A stretch of 64,000 nucleotides of DNA from Winogradskyella sp. (GCF_003712105.1 NZ_RHLG01000002.1:558001-622000), one strand, 5' to 3'. Shown: positions 45,940-54,151, counted from the first letter of the stretch. A program made the numbers and translations. Notes: generated from the sequence alone by a model not told the origin.

Positions 45940-46821
45940 TTAAGTAGGTTTTTTATCCTTGTGTTTCCAGCGTTTATGTGTCCAGAGGTAATAGACAGGA
46001 TTGTCTCTAATCTGTTCTTCTAAAAGTTGATTAAAGGTTTTCATTATCATATAATCCTCTTCTTCTTGAGGGTGTTCTGTGATTAGTATAATGTCTGCTT
46101 CATAGTGGCCACGTTTTACTTTATTTATTTTAACGTAACCTACAGGGAAATTATACTTTTTCGCAGTAGTTTCAGCACCAATAAAGCATGGCACTTCAAT
46201 ACCCATAAATTCTAACCAGTGATTTGTTTTTTTGAGCTTTGGAGACTGATCACTTAAAAATGCAATCATTCTCGGGTCATTATTTGCTATGACTTCCTCA
46301 ATTCTAGTAATTGTATTTCTAGTATCAACAAGTTCAGTATTAAATTTTGAACGTATACGTCTAACAAGATTATCGAAATACGTATTGGCAATTTTCTTAT
46401 AGATTACAAGCCCAGGAAGATTTATGTGTGATTGCATCGTAGTACACCACTCATAACTGGCGTAGTGACCAAACATAACCAAACAACTCCTTCCGTCTTT
46501 TTCTAGCAGGTGTAAAACTTCAGGGTTTTTAACCACAAAACGTTTGTGCATTTCAGATTTAGAAATGCTCATAGTTTTTATCATCTCTAAAAACAAATCA
46601 CATAAATGACTATAGAATTTAGAGCAAATGGCTTCTATTTCCTTTTGAGACTTCTCAGGAAAAACTAATCTTAAATTAGATTTCACAACCTTTTTACGGT
46701 ACTTAAAAATTCTGTATATTAAGAAACAAACAACATCCGATAACATATACAAAAGCCTAAAAGGCAGTATTGATATCAACCATAAAATTGGATAAATAAG
46801 GATGTATGCTATGAGTTGCAT
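45940..46821 (-). CDS. Lipid A/lysophospholipid acyltransferase, LpxL/HtrB-like
   Basis: A 293-residue inner-membrane acyltransferase of the LpxL/HtrB family. An N-terminal hydrophobic anchor (residues 4-40, LIAYILIYPILWLISILPF) is followed by the catalytic HX4E as FGHYASYEWC and by FLSDQSPK and FMGIEVPCFIGAETTAKKY. The last residues are YYLWTHKRWKHKDKKP, as in Bacteroidetes members. It probably adds an acyl chain to lipid A or to an aminolipid precursor. It is a single-gene unit. Confidence 0.85.
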   Translation of the reverse strand: MQLIAYILIYPILWLISILPFRLLYMLSDVVCFLIYRIFKYRKKVVKSNLRLVFPEKSQKEIEAICSKFYSHLCDLFLEMIKTMSISKSEMHKRFVVKNPEVLHLLEKDGRSCLVMFGHYASYEWCTTMQSHINLPGLVIYKKIANTYFDNLVRRIRSKFNTELVDTRNTITRIEEVIANNDPRMIAFLSDQSPKLKKTNHWLEFMGIEVPCFIGAETTAKKYNFPVGYVKINKVKRGHYEADIILITEHPQEEEDYMIMKTFNQLLEEQIRDNPVYYLWTHKRWKHKDKKPT

Positions 46822-46851
46822 TCAGGTTTATTTTATAGCACAAATATATAC

Positions 46852-46859
46852 TATCTTTG
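46852..46859 (+). promoter_or_regulatory. -7 promoter element of the rhomboid gene
   Basis: TATCTTTG matches TAnnTTTG and ends 19 bases before the ATG at 46879. The -33 region is only a TTT, so strength is uncertain. Confidence 0.5.
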
Positions 46860-46878
46860 AACTATTAAGAGCGACTTT

Positions 46879-47532
46879 ATGTACAATTTAAGTATAGTGA
46901 CTATTGTTATAATTGCGGCTAATGTAATTATTTCATTTAAAGGTTTTGAAGACCGACTTTTTTTTGAGCGATATAAATTTAATGTAGGAAGTATAAGACG
47001 CAATGAGCATATCCGAATGCTTAGCTCAGGATTTTTGCATGCAGACTCCATGCATCTACTATTTAATATGTTTACGCTCTATTTTTTTGCAAACCCTGTA
47101 ATCGATGCATTAGGTAGTTTCAATTTTATTATCATTTATATCGCAAGTCTTATTTTTGGAAATCTACTATCTCTATATTTTCATAAAGATGAATACTGGT
47201 ACAGTGCTATAGGTGCTAGTGGAGCAGTGACTGGAATATTGTATTCAGCTATTTTGTTAGAACCTTCTATGAGCCTATATATGTTCTTTGTTCCAATTCC
47301 TATACCAGGTTATGTTTTTGGAATTGGTTACTTATTATACTCCATATATGGCATGAAAAAGCGCATAGGTAATATTGGTCATGATGCGCATTTTGGTGGT
47401 GCGGTAGGAGGATATGCTGTTACACTGTTATTATTACCTTCTTTGTTCAAAACTGACTTAGGTCATATTGGTTTATTGGCTATTCCTATTTTAGTTTTAT
47501 TTGTCCTTTATAAAACTGGGAAATTATCTTAA
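46879..47532 (+). CDS. Rhomboid-family intramembrane serine protease
   Basis: A 217-residue protein with six membrane segments. Helix 2 carries HADSMHLLFNMFTLYFF, the catalytic serine is in IGASGAVTG (GxSG) and the histidine in HDAHFGGAVGG, so the Ser-His dyad is intact. Rhomboids cleave membrane proteins within or near the lipid bilayer; substrates here are unknown. Length and architecture fit the simple six-helix class. It is monocistronic and followed by the tRNA cluster. Confidence 0.93.
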   Translation: MYNLSIVTIVIIAANVIISFKGFEDRLFFERYKFNVGSIRRNEHIRMLSSGFLHADSMHLLFNMFTLYFFANPVIDALGSFNFIIIYIASLIFGNLLSLYFHKDEYWYSAIGASGAVTGILYSAILLEPSMSLYMFFVPIPIPGYVFGIGYLLYSIYGMKKRIGNIGHDAHFGGAVGGYAVTLLLLPSLFKTDLGHIGLLAIPILVLFVLYKTGKLS

Positions 47533-47583
47533 AGTCTCTCTTATAATTAGTTAGATAATATCTTAAAAAACTAAAAAAAATTG

Positions 47584-47614
47584 TTGCGTTCTTAAATACT
47601 AAAAGTTACATTTG
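47584..47614 (+). promoter_or_regulatory. Promoter of the tRNA cluster (TTG-N20-TACATTTG)
   Basis: TTG at 47584-47586 and TACATTTG at 47607-47614 are 20 bases apart and fit the consensus exactly. They stand 40 bases before tRNA-Ser. Confidence 0.75.
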
Positions 47615-47654
47615 CATCCGCAATTTTAAGGAACGTTCTTTATTTGTGATTTTA

Positions 47655-47741
47655 GGAGAGGTGCCAGAGTGGTAATGGAGCAGATTGCTAATCTGTCAAC
47701 GCGTAAGTGTTGCCCGGGTTCGAATCCCGGTCTCTCCGCCA
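47655..47741 (+). tRNA. tRNA-Ser (GCT)
   Basis: Acceptor GGAGAGG pairs with TCTCTCC, the anticodon stem GCAGA/TCTGT encloses TTGCTAA, giving anticodon GCT, and there is a long variable arm (CAACGCGTAAGTGTTG). The T arm GGTTCGAATCC is standard, and a CCA end appears to be encoded (47739-47741). Confidence 0.95.
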
Positions 47742-47784
47742 GAATGAGAATAGAAAGGCCAACACACCGGCTGGCCCTTTCGCT

Positions 47785-47809
47785 AAAAATGTCTACCAGA
47801 CATTTTTTT
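47785..47809 (+). terminator. Terminator-like hairpin after tRNA-Ser
   Basis: AAAAATGTCT/AGACATTTTT with a three-base loop and a T-run. It lies between tRNA-Ser and tRNA-Pro. Confidence 0.7.
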
Positions 47810-47819
47810 ACACTCAGTC

Positions 47820-47894
47820 CGGGGTGTAGCGTAGCCCGGTTATCGCGCCGCGTTTGGGACGCGGAGGTCGCAGGTTCGAATCCTGCCACCCCGA
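47820..47894 (+). tRNA. tRNA-Pro (TGG)
   Basis: CGGGGTG/CACCCCG acceptor, anticodon stem CCGCG/CGCGG around TTTGGGA (anticodon TGG), and T arm GCAGGTTCGAATCCTGC. CCA is not encoded. Confidence 0.95.
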
Positions 47895-48025
47895 CAAAAA
47901 GCTTAATTGAGATTTTTTAGAAAGTTTACTTTCATAAAAAATTGAAGAGGGCTTTTGTAAAAAGCACAGCTTTTTGCAACAACACATTTTCAGGATCACT
48001 GAACATAGGGAAGTAATCCTTGAAT

Positions 48026-48099
48026 GGTCGCGTAGCTCAGCTGGATAGAGCATCTGCCTTCTAAGCAGACGGTCACAGGTTCGAATCCTGTCGCGATCA
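48026..48099 (+). tRNA. tRNA-Arg (TCT)
   Basis: GGTCGCG/CGCGATC acceptor with one G-T pair, anticodon stem TCTGC/GCAGA around CTTCTAA (anticodon TCT), D arm AGCTCAGCTGGATAGAGC and T arm ACAGGTTCGAATCCTGT. The last 17 bases (with the following C) recur at 48190-48206. Confidence 0.95.
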
Positions 48100-48120
48100 C
48101 GAATACATAGTTCGATAAGA

Positions 48121-48152
48121 AAAAACGCCAAGCTTGCTTGAGCGTTTTTTTG
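48121..48152 (+). terminator. Terminator after tRNA-Arg
   Basis: AAAACGC/GCGTTTT stem extended by CAAG/CTTG with one bulged A, followed by seven T residues. Confidence 0.8.
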
Positions 48153-48189
48153 TTTGTACTATTTTCAAAGCGGAGCGCTTTGGATATAT

Positions 48190-48206
48190 AATCCTGTCGC
48201 GATTAC
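48190..48206 (+). repeat. Partial copy of the tRNA-Arg 3' end
   Basis: AATCCTGTCGCGATTAC matches AATCCTGTCGCGATCAC at 48084-48100 in 16 of 17 positions, 106 bases away. Direct repeats of a tRNA 3' end are the footprint of integrase-mediated insertion, but a decayed tandem tRNA is possible too. Confidence 0.6.
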
Positions 48207-48211
48207 AAAAC

Positions 48212-48233
48212 GCCTTACTAGAAATAGTAAGGC
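48212..48233 (+). terminator. Perfect 9-bp hairpin before the 48282 gene
   Basis: GCCTTACTA/TAGTAAGGC with a GAAA loop and a T-rich tail. It resembles a terminator of the tRNA transcript. A gene start at 48237 would lie inside its tail, so 48282 is preferred for the next gene. Confidence 0.6.
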
Positions 48234-48281
48234 TTTATGTTTTATATCTTTACTGCATTATTCTTAAATCGTAGATCATTA

Positions 48282-48746
48282 ATGGGAATTTCAGCCATTG
48301 TTCAAAATAGCATTGTTGATAGAACACAAATTTTTGTCCCTACTTTTAATTTCGGTCAGTTTCAGCGCTGGGTTGGACATGATAAATTGAACTATAAAAT
48401 TGAACTAAATTTCAATGATTTTATAGATTTAATAAGTGAATATTTTGAAAATTTTAGACAAGCTGAAATGCAAGATGACGACCAAGAAGGTTTTGACGAA
48501 CTCATAAAGTTTAAGCAATTGGGCTGGCCTACTTTAGATGTACTTAAGAAAACGGATTTAGATTTACTCTTTAGATTAATAAAGTTTAATGCATACGACA
48601 TGCTTCATTCTGTACTTCCATATATAGAAGAAACTAAAACAACAAATACCCTATATTCTATTCAATCTTTAGAGGAATTGGACCTTGACGATGGTCTTAT
48701 ATCAATAACTGGTGTTTGCTTTAAAATTGAGCGTGAAACAGTTTAA
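48282..48746 (+). CDS. Uncharacterised cytoplasmic protein upstream of hemN
   Basis: A 154-residue acidic protein from the ATG at 48282, chosen over the ATG at 48237, which would lie in a hairpin tail. It begins MGISAIVQNSIVDRTQIFVPTFN, has no membrane segment and ends in an acidic segment (SLEELDLDDGLISITGVCFKIERETV). I cannot name a family. It is read in the same direction as hemN, but the FNR-like box and promoter of hemN lie between them, so it is a separate unit. Confidence 0.6.
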   Translation: MGISAIVQNSIVDRTQIFVPTFNFGQFQRWVGHDKLNYKIELNFNDFIDLISEYFENFRQAEMQDDDQEGFDELIKFKQLGWPTLDVLKKTDLDLLFRLIKFNAYDMLHSVLPYIEETKTTNTLYSIQSLEELDLDDGLISITGVCFKIERETV

Positions 48747-48759
48747 TTTTAAATTCATT

Positions 48760-48773
48760 ATGACAAAAATCAT
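48760..48773 (+). promoter_or_regulatory. FNR-like box upstream of hemN
   Basis: ATGAC-AAAA-ATCAT, a palindrome of the RTGAY-N4-RTCAT type. Exactly 22 bases later comes TAGATTTG (48796-48803), a full -7 match, then the hemN ATG at 48824. The box is centred near -43. Confidence 0.75.
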
Positions 48774-48795
48774 CTTTTAAAATTCTTTTCAACTT

Positions 48796-48803
48796 TAGAT
48801 TTG
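48796..48803 (+). promoter_or_regulatory. hemN -7 promoter element
   Basis: TAGATTTG, an exact TAnnTTTG match, 20 bases before the hemN start and 22 bases after the FNR-like box. The usual -33 TTG is missing, as expected for an activator-dependent promoter. Confidence 0.7.
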
Positions 48804-48823
48804 CACAAGTTTAAATCAATTCT

Positions 48824-50185
48824 ATGTGCACTTTAGTTTCAAAATATAATGTTGCTGGTCCAAGGTACACCAGTTATCCTACTGTTCCGTATTGGAATCA
48901 AGATCAATTCTCTTTAAAAGCCTGGAAATCATCATTGAAACAACGTTTTTATGAACGTAAAGATGGTAGAAAAATTAGCCTTTATATTCACTTACCTTTT
49001 TGTGAGTCAATGTGCACATTTTGTGGTTGTACCAAACGCATTACTAAAAACCATGATGTTGAAACTCCATACATAAAAAGTTTAATAAAAGAGTTCAGTA
49101 TGTATGTAGATCTATTGGGCGAAAAACCAATAGTATCTCAAATACATTTAGGTGGTGGCACTCCTACGTTTTTCACTCCAGACAATTTAAGTATGTTGAT
49201 TAATGGCATCTTGATGATGGCTAGAAAGCCCGAAAATGTTGAGTTTAGCTTTGAAGGACATCCTAACAATACTTCAAAAGAACATTTAATTGTACTTAAT
49301 GAACTTGGATTTAAGCGTGTATGTTATGGTGTACAAGATTATAATGAAAAAGTACAGAAGGCTATCAACAGAATTCAACCGTATGAAAATGTTTCTAGAA
49401 CAACATTAACTGCAAGAAGTGTAGGTTATGAATCTGTAGGTCATGATTTGATTTATGGATTACCCTTTCAGACTAAAGAAGATGTAATCAATACTATTGC
49501 ATCTACCGTAAAGCTTCGTCCAGAACGAATAGCTTTTTATAGTTATGCTCATGTGCCATGGATTAAAGGCAATGGGCAACGTGGATTTAAGGATTGTGAT
49601 TTACCTACTGCAAAACAAAAACGAATTCAGTATGAAGTAGGAAAAATGATGTTACTTGACGCTGGATATGAAGACATAGGTATGGACCATTTTGCTTTAC
49701 CAAATGATGAATTGTCTAAAGCAAAGGCTTCAGGTAATCTGCACCGAAATTTTATGGGCTATACATCTCGTAAAACCAATTTAATGATTGGCCTTGGTGT
49801 TTCTGCTATAGCAGATAGTTGGTATGGTTTTGCTCAAAATGTCAAGAGTGTTGAAGCATATCAAGATTTAGTTAACAAAACTATTTTTCCAGTATATCGT
49901 GGTCATATCTTAACTAATGAAGACTTAGTTATAAGACAACACATTTTGAATCTAATGTGTCGTTTTGAGACAAGTTGGGAAGATGACGCTCTATACTTTC
50001 CTGAAATTCCAGATGTATTAGTCAAGTTAAAAGAGTTAGAACATGATGGACTCGTAAATTTGTACACCCATAAAATAGAAGTTACTGAGAAAGGAAAACC
50101 CTTTGTGCGTAACATCTGTTTACCTTTTGATTTGAGATTACAACGAAAAAAACCAGATACTAAGCTCTTTTCAATGACGATTTAA
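48824..50185 (+). CDS. hemN: Oxygen-independent coproporphyrinogen III oxidase
   Basis: Radical-SAM enzyme that oxidatively decarboxylates coproporphyrinogen III to protoporphyrinogen IX without oxygen, needed for haem when oxygen is low. It has 453 residues. The 4Fe-4S cluster motif is CESMCTFCGC (CxxxCxxC), followed by IHLGGGTPTFF and the HemN-specific C-terminal domain. The N-terminal YNVAGPRYTSYPTVPYWN is diagnostic for true HemN rather than the HemW paralogue. The FNR-like box and -7 element upstream suggest microaerobic induction together with the cco genes. Confidence 0.95.
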   Translation: MCTLVSKYNVAGPRYTSYPTVPYWNQDQFSLKAWKSSLKQRFYERKDGRKISLYIHLPFCESMCTFCGCTKRITKNHDVETPYIKSLIKEFSMYVDLLGEKPIVSQIHLGGGTPTFFTPDNLSMLINGILMMARKPENVEFSFEGHPNNTSKEHLIVLNELGFKRVCYGVQDYNEKVQKAINRIQPYENVSRTTLTARSVGYESVGHDLIYGLPFQTKEDVINTIASTVKLRPERIAFYSYAHVPWIKGNGQRGFKDCDLPTAKQKRIQYEVGKMMLLDAGYEDIGMDHFALPNDELSKAKASGNLHRNFMGYTSRKTNLMIGLGVSAIADSWYGFAQNVKSVEAYQDLVNKTIFPVYRGHILTNEDLVIRQHILNLMCRFETSWEDDALYFPEIPDVLVKLKELEHDGLVNLYTHKIEVTEKGKPFVRNICLPFDLRLQRKKPDTKLFSMTI

Positions 50186-50192
50186 TAGTTCA

Positions 50193-50333
50193 CTACTTTT
50201 TTGAATCTATTTCTTGTCGCGATTTATCGTTAGAAGCATTATTGATGCTTTCAATTGCAAGTGTACAGCTTAGTAAGCCTAAGAATAGTATTAGCGCTGC
50301 AACTATTATAAAAATTAAAATGTAAGTATCCAT
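50193..50333 (-). CDS. Small (46-aa) membrane protein between hemN and the SafE gene
   Basis: Short reading frame MDTYILIFIIVAALILFLGL followed by LSCTLAIESINNASN and a charged end RQEIDSKK. One hydrophobic segment (residues 4-25) with a polar tail gives a bitopic small protein, much like the CcoQ/CcoS-type small subunits of cbb3 oxidases. It is read in the same direction as, and 12 bases downstream of, the SafE gene at 50345, so it may be the last gene of that group. No Shine-Dalgarno-like sequence is seen. It could be spurious. Confidence 0.55.
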   Translation of the reverse strand: MDTYILIFIIVAALILFLGLLSCTLAIESINNASNDKSRQEIDSKK

Positions 50334-50344
50334 AACTATTTGAT

Positions 50345-51052
50345 TTAATGACAGCTATGTTTTGAAGATGTTTGTTCAACTGCTACCATTTCTGTTGGTG
50401 ATATATACTTTATTCCTAATCCTAATCCTCTTAAAATGAACAATAGTCCTATTACAACAACAAACACTGGAATCAGTTTCACAATACGTGTTTTTATTGT
50501 TCCTTTTAAAAAATTACCTATGTAAATAGCACTTGTCATAAGTGGAATAGTACCCAGCCCAAAAAATACCATATACAAACTACCTTGCCACATACTACCA
50601 GTGCCTATAGCACCAAAAACTGCCATGTAAACTAGTCCGCATGGTAGTAGTCCATTAAAAAATCCTAGAGTAAAAAACGTGCCTGGTTCTTTCTTTTTTA
50701 TTTGAAACCCAATCTTCTGCTTAATTTTTGAAACAAGATTATATATAGGCTTAGAAAAGTTATATCTATTGAAATATTTATTGGGAATTATAATAACAAC
50801 TATCATAAGAGCACCTATAATGATCGATAGCTGTTGCTGTAAGCCAAACAGTTGCAACCGTTTGCCTAATAATCCAAAAATGAAACCAAGAGCTGCATAA
50901 GTAAATAACCTGCCGCTATGATAACTTAGTATTTCAAGTATGCGTTTAGATTTACGCTTTCTATCTAATGGTAGCAAAAAAGCAATAGGGCCGCACATGC
51001 CAACACAATGTAAGCTACCTAACAAACCCAATATTAACGCGGAATAAACCAT
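50345..51052 (-). CDS. Sulfite exporter TauE/SafE-like membrane protein (CcoH/cco-associated)
   Basis: A 235-residue protein with six membrane segments. It contains the family motif GLLGSLHCVGMCGPIAFLLPL, with HCVGMCGP resembling the UreH/SafE-like copper- or heavy-metal-transport subfamily often found beside cbb3 oxidase genes, and ends with a histidine-rich tail (KHSCH). It immediately follows the FixH gene (no gap). Its likely role is copper delivery or oxidase assembly. Confidence 0.82.
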   Translation of the reverse strand: MVYSALILGLLGSLHCVGMCGPIAFLLPLDRKRKSKRILEILSYHSGRLFTYAALGFIFGLLGKRLQLFGLQQQLSIIIGALMIVVIIIPNKYFNRYNFSKPIYNLVSKIKQKIGFQIKKKEPGTFFTLGFFNGLLPCGLVYMAVFGAIGTGSMWQGSLYMVFFGLGTIPLMTSAIYIGNFLKGTIKTRIVKLIPVFVVVIGLLFILRGLGLGIKYISPTEMVAVEQTSSKHSCH

Positions 51053-51499
51053 TTAATATGTTATTGCTTTTTTGTATAAGTAGGTTTCGTTATTGGTTTC
51101 CCATTCTATAGTTATGTTCCACCGACCATCGAGCAGCCTATTGTCAGGTATGAGCAAATTAGACGTGTTTAGAAGTAATGGAAAATCAAAATCCAGTTTC
51201 TGATTCGATGGTCGATATAGGAACACTTTACCTTTGGTATTTGTTTCATTGATTTCTTCAGGAAAGCTTATAAGCCATCCTTCAGTTGTTTTCTTTCCTT
51301 TAATAGGTTGTGATAATGTTTTCAAATTAGACTCATTATCAATTTCGTTTTGGTAGGCCATTTCTTTAGCATAATATTCTTCCGTTACTAAATCATGGCT
51401 ATACTTTTTATCTGTACTCATAGTAATGACGAGATATAATATAAAGCTCATAAACCCGAGCATCCCTAATACAATCCCTTTTCCCCAATTCCATTTCAT
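51053..51499 (-). CDS. ccoH: FixH-family protein (cbb3 oxidase assembly)
   Basis: A 148-residue single-pass membrane protein: N-terminal transmembrane segment (GKGIVLGMLGFMSFILYLVI), then an extracytoplasmic FixH domain with YYAKEMAYQNEIDN, LISFPEEINETNTKGKVFLY and GRWNITIEWETN. FixH/CcoH is needed for assembly of cbb3 cytochrome c oxidase. It lies 22 bases after ccoG and abuts the SafE gene. Confidence 0.88.
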   Translation of the reverse strand: MKWNWGKGIVLGMLGFMSFILYLVITMSTDKKYSHDLVTEEYYAKEMAYQNEIDNESNLKTLSQPIKGKKTTEGWLISFPEEINETNTKGKVFLYRPSNQKLDFDFPLLLNTSNLLIPDNRLLDGRWNITIEWETNNETYLYKKAITY

Positions 51500-51521
51500 A
51501 ATTCTATCTTTTAATATTTAA

Positions 51522-52943
51522 CTATCTATAATTTCTAGGTCCTAAAAAGGCCGTTGTTGTCGTTTCTATTAAATCGTTATTACTGTAAACACCTATTTCT
51601 AGTCTGTCTTTATCTCCATTAAGTGCACTTGCATTTAACTCTATAAATAATGTACCTTCTGCTAATCCTTGTTGAGGCACAGTAAATTTTTCATGCGATA
51701 CTACTGAAATAGTTCCGTTGTGAGACAGGATTTTAAAAGTGACATCTTCGATATCTTCAGTAGTCTTATTTACCAATTTGTACGTGTAAACGTTGCTTAT
51801 AACATTGTTTGCTTTCCGTTCGTATAGCTGACCAGGTAACCTTAGAATGCGAGCTTCAACATCATTACGTAGGAATAGCATTCCTATTAAAACGGCAGTT
51901 AAAATTCCTAATACGGCACTGTAACCTTTTAATCGTGGACTAAATGTAAATTTTGCTTTTTTCTCAATATTATCTTCACTAGCATAGCGGATTAGGCCCT
52001 TTGGAAGTCCAACATTATCCATCATCTTATCGCAAGCATCAATACAAGCTGTACAGTTTACACATTCTAACTGTGTACCATTTCTGATATCAATTCCTGT
52101 GGGACAAACATGAACGCACTGAAAACAGTCTATACAATCTCCTTTACCAGTTGTAGCTCTATCTTCATTTTTTTTGAATTTTGCTCTTCCTTCTTCTTTT
52201 TCACCACGTTTGTGGTCATAGGCGACTACAATAGATTTATTGTCTAATAAAACACCTTGCAATCTACCATAAGGGCAAGCAATTATGCATACTTGTTCTC
52301 TAAACCAAGCAAACACAAAATAGAATACTCCAGTAAAAATAAGTAGTGAAATAAATGTACTTAGATGGTTTAATGGCCCATTTGTTATGTATCTTAATAA
52401 TTGATCACTACCTATGAGATAGGCTAAAAAAACGTTGGCTATAAGAAATGAAATGATAAAAAAGATACTCCATTTCAATGTACGCTTTTTTATCTTTTCG
52501 GCATTCCATGGCATTTTAGATAAGCGTATTTGTTTACCTCTGTCACCATCAATCCAATATTCGATTCTACGGAATACCAATTCCATAAAAATGGTTTGCG
52601 GACAAATCCAGCCACAAAATAATCGACCAAAAGCTACCGTAAAAAATACCACAAATACAACACCGATAATCATCATAATGACAAATAGGTGAAAGTCTTG
52701 AGGCCAAAAAGGTTGTCCAAAAATATTGAAACGTCGTTCTAATACATTGAACATTAAAAACTGGTTGCCTCCAATTTTTAGAAAAGGTGAAACAAATAGA
52801 ATAGTGAGTAAGCCATAGCTTACAAGTTTACGCCATTCATAGAAACGTCCTTCAGGTTTTTTTGGAAAAATCCACGACCGCTTTCCTTCAGCTGTAACAG
52901 TACTTATACTGTCTCTAAATATTTCATTTGGAGGTGTTTCCAT
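51522..52943 (-). CDS. ccoG: Cytochrome c oxidase accessory protein CcoG
   Basis: A 473-residue membrane iron-sulfur protein that assists cbb3 oxidase maturation, probably by copper reduction. About five membrane segments, the N-terminal GRLFCGWICPQTIFMELVFRR, two ferredoxin-type clusters (CIDCFQCVHVCP and CVNCTACIDACDK), an arginine-rich loop, and a C-terminal Ig-like periplasmic domain are present. It is followed by FixH and SafE genes, the same order as in the classical ccoGHIS group except that ccoI and ccoS are on the other side of ccoNOQP. Confidence 0.93.
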   Translation of the reverse strand: METPPNEIFRDSISTVTAEGKRSWIFPKKPEGRFYEWRKLVSYGLLTILFVSPFLKIGGNQFLMFNVLERRFNIFGQPFWPQDFHLFVIMMIIGVVFVVFFTVAFGRLFCGWICPQTIFMELVFRRIEYWIDGDRGKQIRLSKMPWNAEKIKKRTLKWSIFFIISFLIANVFLAYLIGSDQLLRYITNGPLNHLSTFISLLIFTGVFYFVFAWFREQVCIIACPYGRLQGVLLDNKSIVVAYDHKRGEKEEGRAKFKKNEDRATTGKGDCIDCFQCVHVCPTGIDIRNGTQLECVNCTACIDACDKMMDNVGLPKGLIRYASEDNIEKKAKFTFSPRLKGYSAVLGILTAVLIGMLFLRNDVEARILRLPGQLYERKANNVISNVYTYKLVNKTTEDIEDVTFKILSHNGTISVVSHEKFTVPQQGLAEGTLFIELNASALNGDKDRLEIGVYSNNDLIETTTTAFLGPRNYR

Positions 52944-52991
52944 GAATTAATTTAGTATAAGCTTAACTCGTTTTATTGAATAATTTGATAT

Positions 52992-53960
52992 TTAATTATC
53001 TGCGTTGATTAGGACTTCCTCTGTAGTTTCAGTAGCCTCTATTTCTGCTTCTTGTTCCACAGGTTCTTCTTCAATTGATGCATCTGGATCTATCCAAATA
53101 TCTCCTTCTGCAGCTTTTGGTTCAGCTGGTATAGTGCCTTGAAAACCTAAGATATAACTGGCTACTTGTGCCATTTCTGAAGGTTTTAATTCTGTCTTCC
53201 ACGGTACCATACCTTTTCCATCTCGACCACCTTCTGATATAGTTCTAAATACATTTTTAATGCCACCACCAAGAATCCAATATTCGTCTGTTAAATTTGG
53301 TCCAATACCGCCGCCACCATCAGCTTTATGGCATGCTACACAGCGTTCGTTAAAAATGATTTTACCTGCATTTATATCACTTGCTTCGGTAAGTAGAGTT
53401 ACAGTATTTACATCTACTAAATCCTTAGCAGTTTTTTTCCATTCTTCAATTTCTGCTTTTGCAATTGCAACCTCAGTATCATATTCTTCAGATTGGGTAT
53501 AGTCTCCAAAAACATGAAAACGTGCCAAGTAGATTACTCCAAAAAGGATAGTTGCATAAAACCCATATAACCACCATGGTGGTAATTTATTATCGAGTTC
53601 TAATATGCCATCATAGTTATGGTCTAGTATAATTTCATGTTCTTCTTCTATAGGTTTGCTACCTAATAACTTTTTGTACGTTTCCTTAAACCATTTGAAT
53701 TGGTTAGCTTTTTCTAAAGCCATTTTCTCATCAAATCGTTTTTGTGCTTCTAGATCAAGTGATAAATAAAGCACTCGTTGTAGAGCTGCAACGCAGACCT
53801 CAATAGCCATCATGAACAGAATCACAGTTCCTAAAATAACCCAATACCAAACTTGAGAAAGCGATTGTAATGGTGCCTCTGCTGAGGTCACGTACATTAG
53901 AAATATTGCACTGATTATTGTAAAAAGTGTAATACGAATATAGGATGCGGTTGTTCTCAT
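52992..53960 (-). CDS. ccoP: cbb3-type cytochrome c oxidase subunit III (CcoP)
   Basis: A 322-residue membrane-bound cytochrome c. Two hydrophobic segments at the N-terminus (residues 9-27 and 38-60) and one near residue 130 (PPWWLYGFYATILFGVIYL) precede a single haem c domain with CVACHKADGGGGIGPNL and MVPWKTEL, giving the methionine ligand. Classical CcoP is di-haem; only one CxxCH is present here, so the electron path is shorter. The C-terminus is a long acidic glutamate-rich tail. It overlaps ccoQ by four bases. Confidence 0.93.
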   Translation of the reverse strand: MRTTASYIRITLFTIISAIFLMYVTSAEAPLQSLSQVWYWVILGTVILFMMAIEVCVAALQRVLYLSLDLEAQKRFDEKMALEKANQFKWFKETYKKLLGSKPIEEEHEIILDHNYDGILELDNKLPPWWLYGFYATILFGVIYLARFHVFGDYTQSEEYDTEVAIAKAEIEEWKKTAKDLVDVNTVTLLTEASDINAGKIIFNERCVACHKADGGGGIGPNLTDEYWILGGGIKNVFRTISEGGRDGKGMVPWKTELKPSEMAQVASYILGFQGTIPAEPKAAEGDIWIDPDASIEEEPVEQEAEIEATETTEEVLINADN

Positions 53961-54151
53961 GATTGATTTGATTTTTTGATTATACTATCGTCTAATGGAA
54001 TTTCGCTTACTTCTTTTATATGCTGTTTTTTAGCAGTGAAAACCCACCAAAAAAGAGCAGTAAAAAAGATGAAAAAAATGAGTAATGAAATGATAGGGTA
54101 TATTTCTACGCTATCAATCTGTTCTAGGTTTTGTTTTACAAATTTTAACAT
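53957..54151 (-). CDS. ccoQ: cbb3 oxidase small subunit (CcoQ/FixQ)
   Basis: A 64-residue single-pass protein: LISLLIFFIFFTALFWWVF-type transmembrane segment, then AKKQHIKEVSEIPLDDS. Position between ccoNO and ccoP, overlap with ccoP and spacing of three bases from ccoNO identify it as CcoQ even though the sequence itself is low in information. Confidence 0.82.
   Translation of the reverse strand: MLKFVKQNLEQIDSVEIYPIISLLIFFIFFTALFWWVFTAKKQHIKEVSEIPLDDSIIKKSNQS

Noticed and set aside
47959-47975. AAAAAGC/GCTTTTT hairpin after tRNA-Pro as a terminator
   Set aside because: Stem is mostly A-T with a three-base loop and no further T-run; too weak to list.
47626-48131. Frames of 83-105 residues crossing the tRNA genes
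   Set aside because: They translate the tRNA genes themselves and the minus strand of them; resemblance to predicted proteins in databases is a known annotation artefact.
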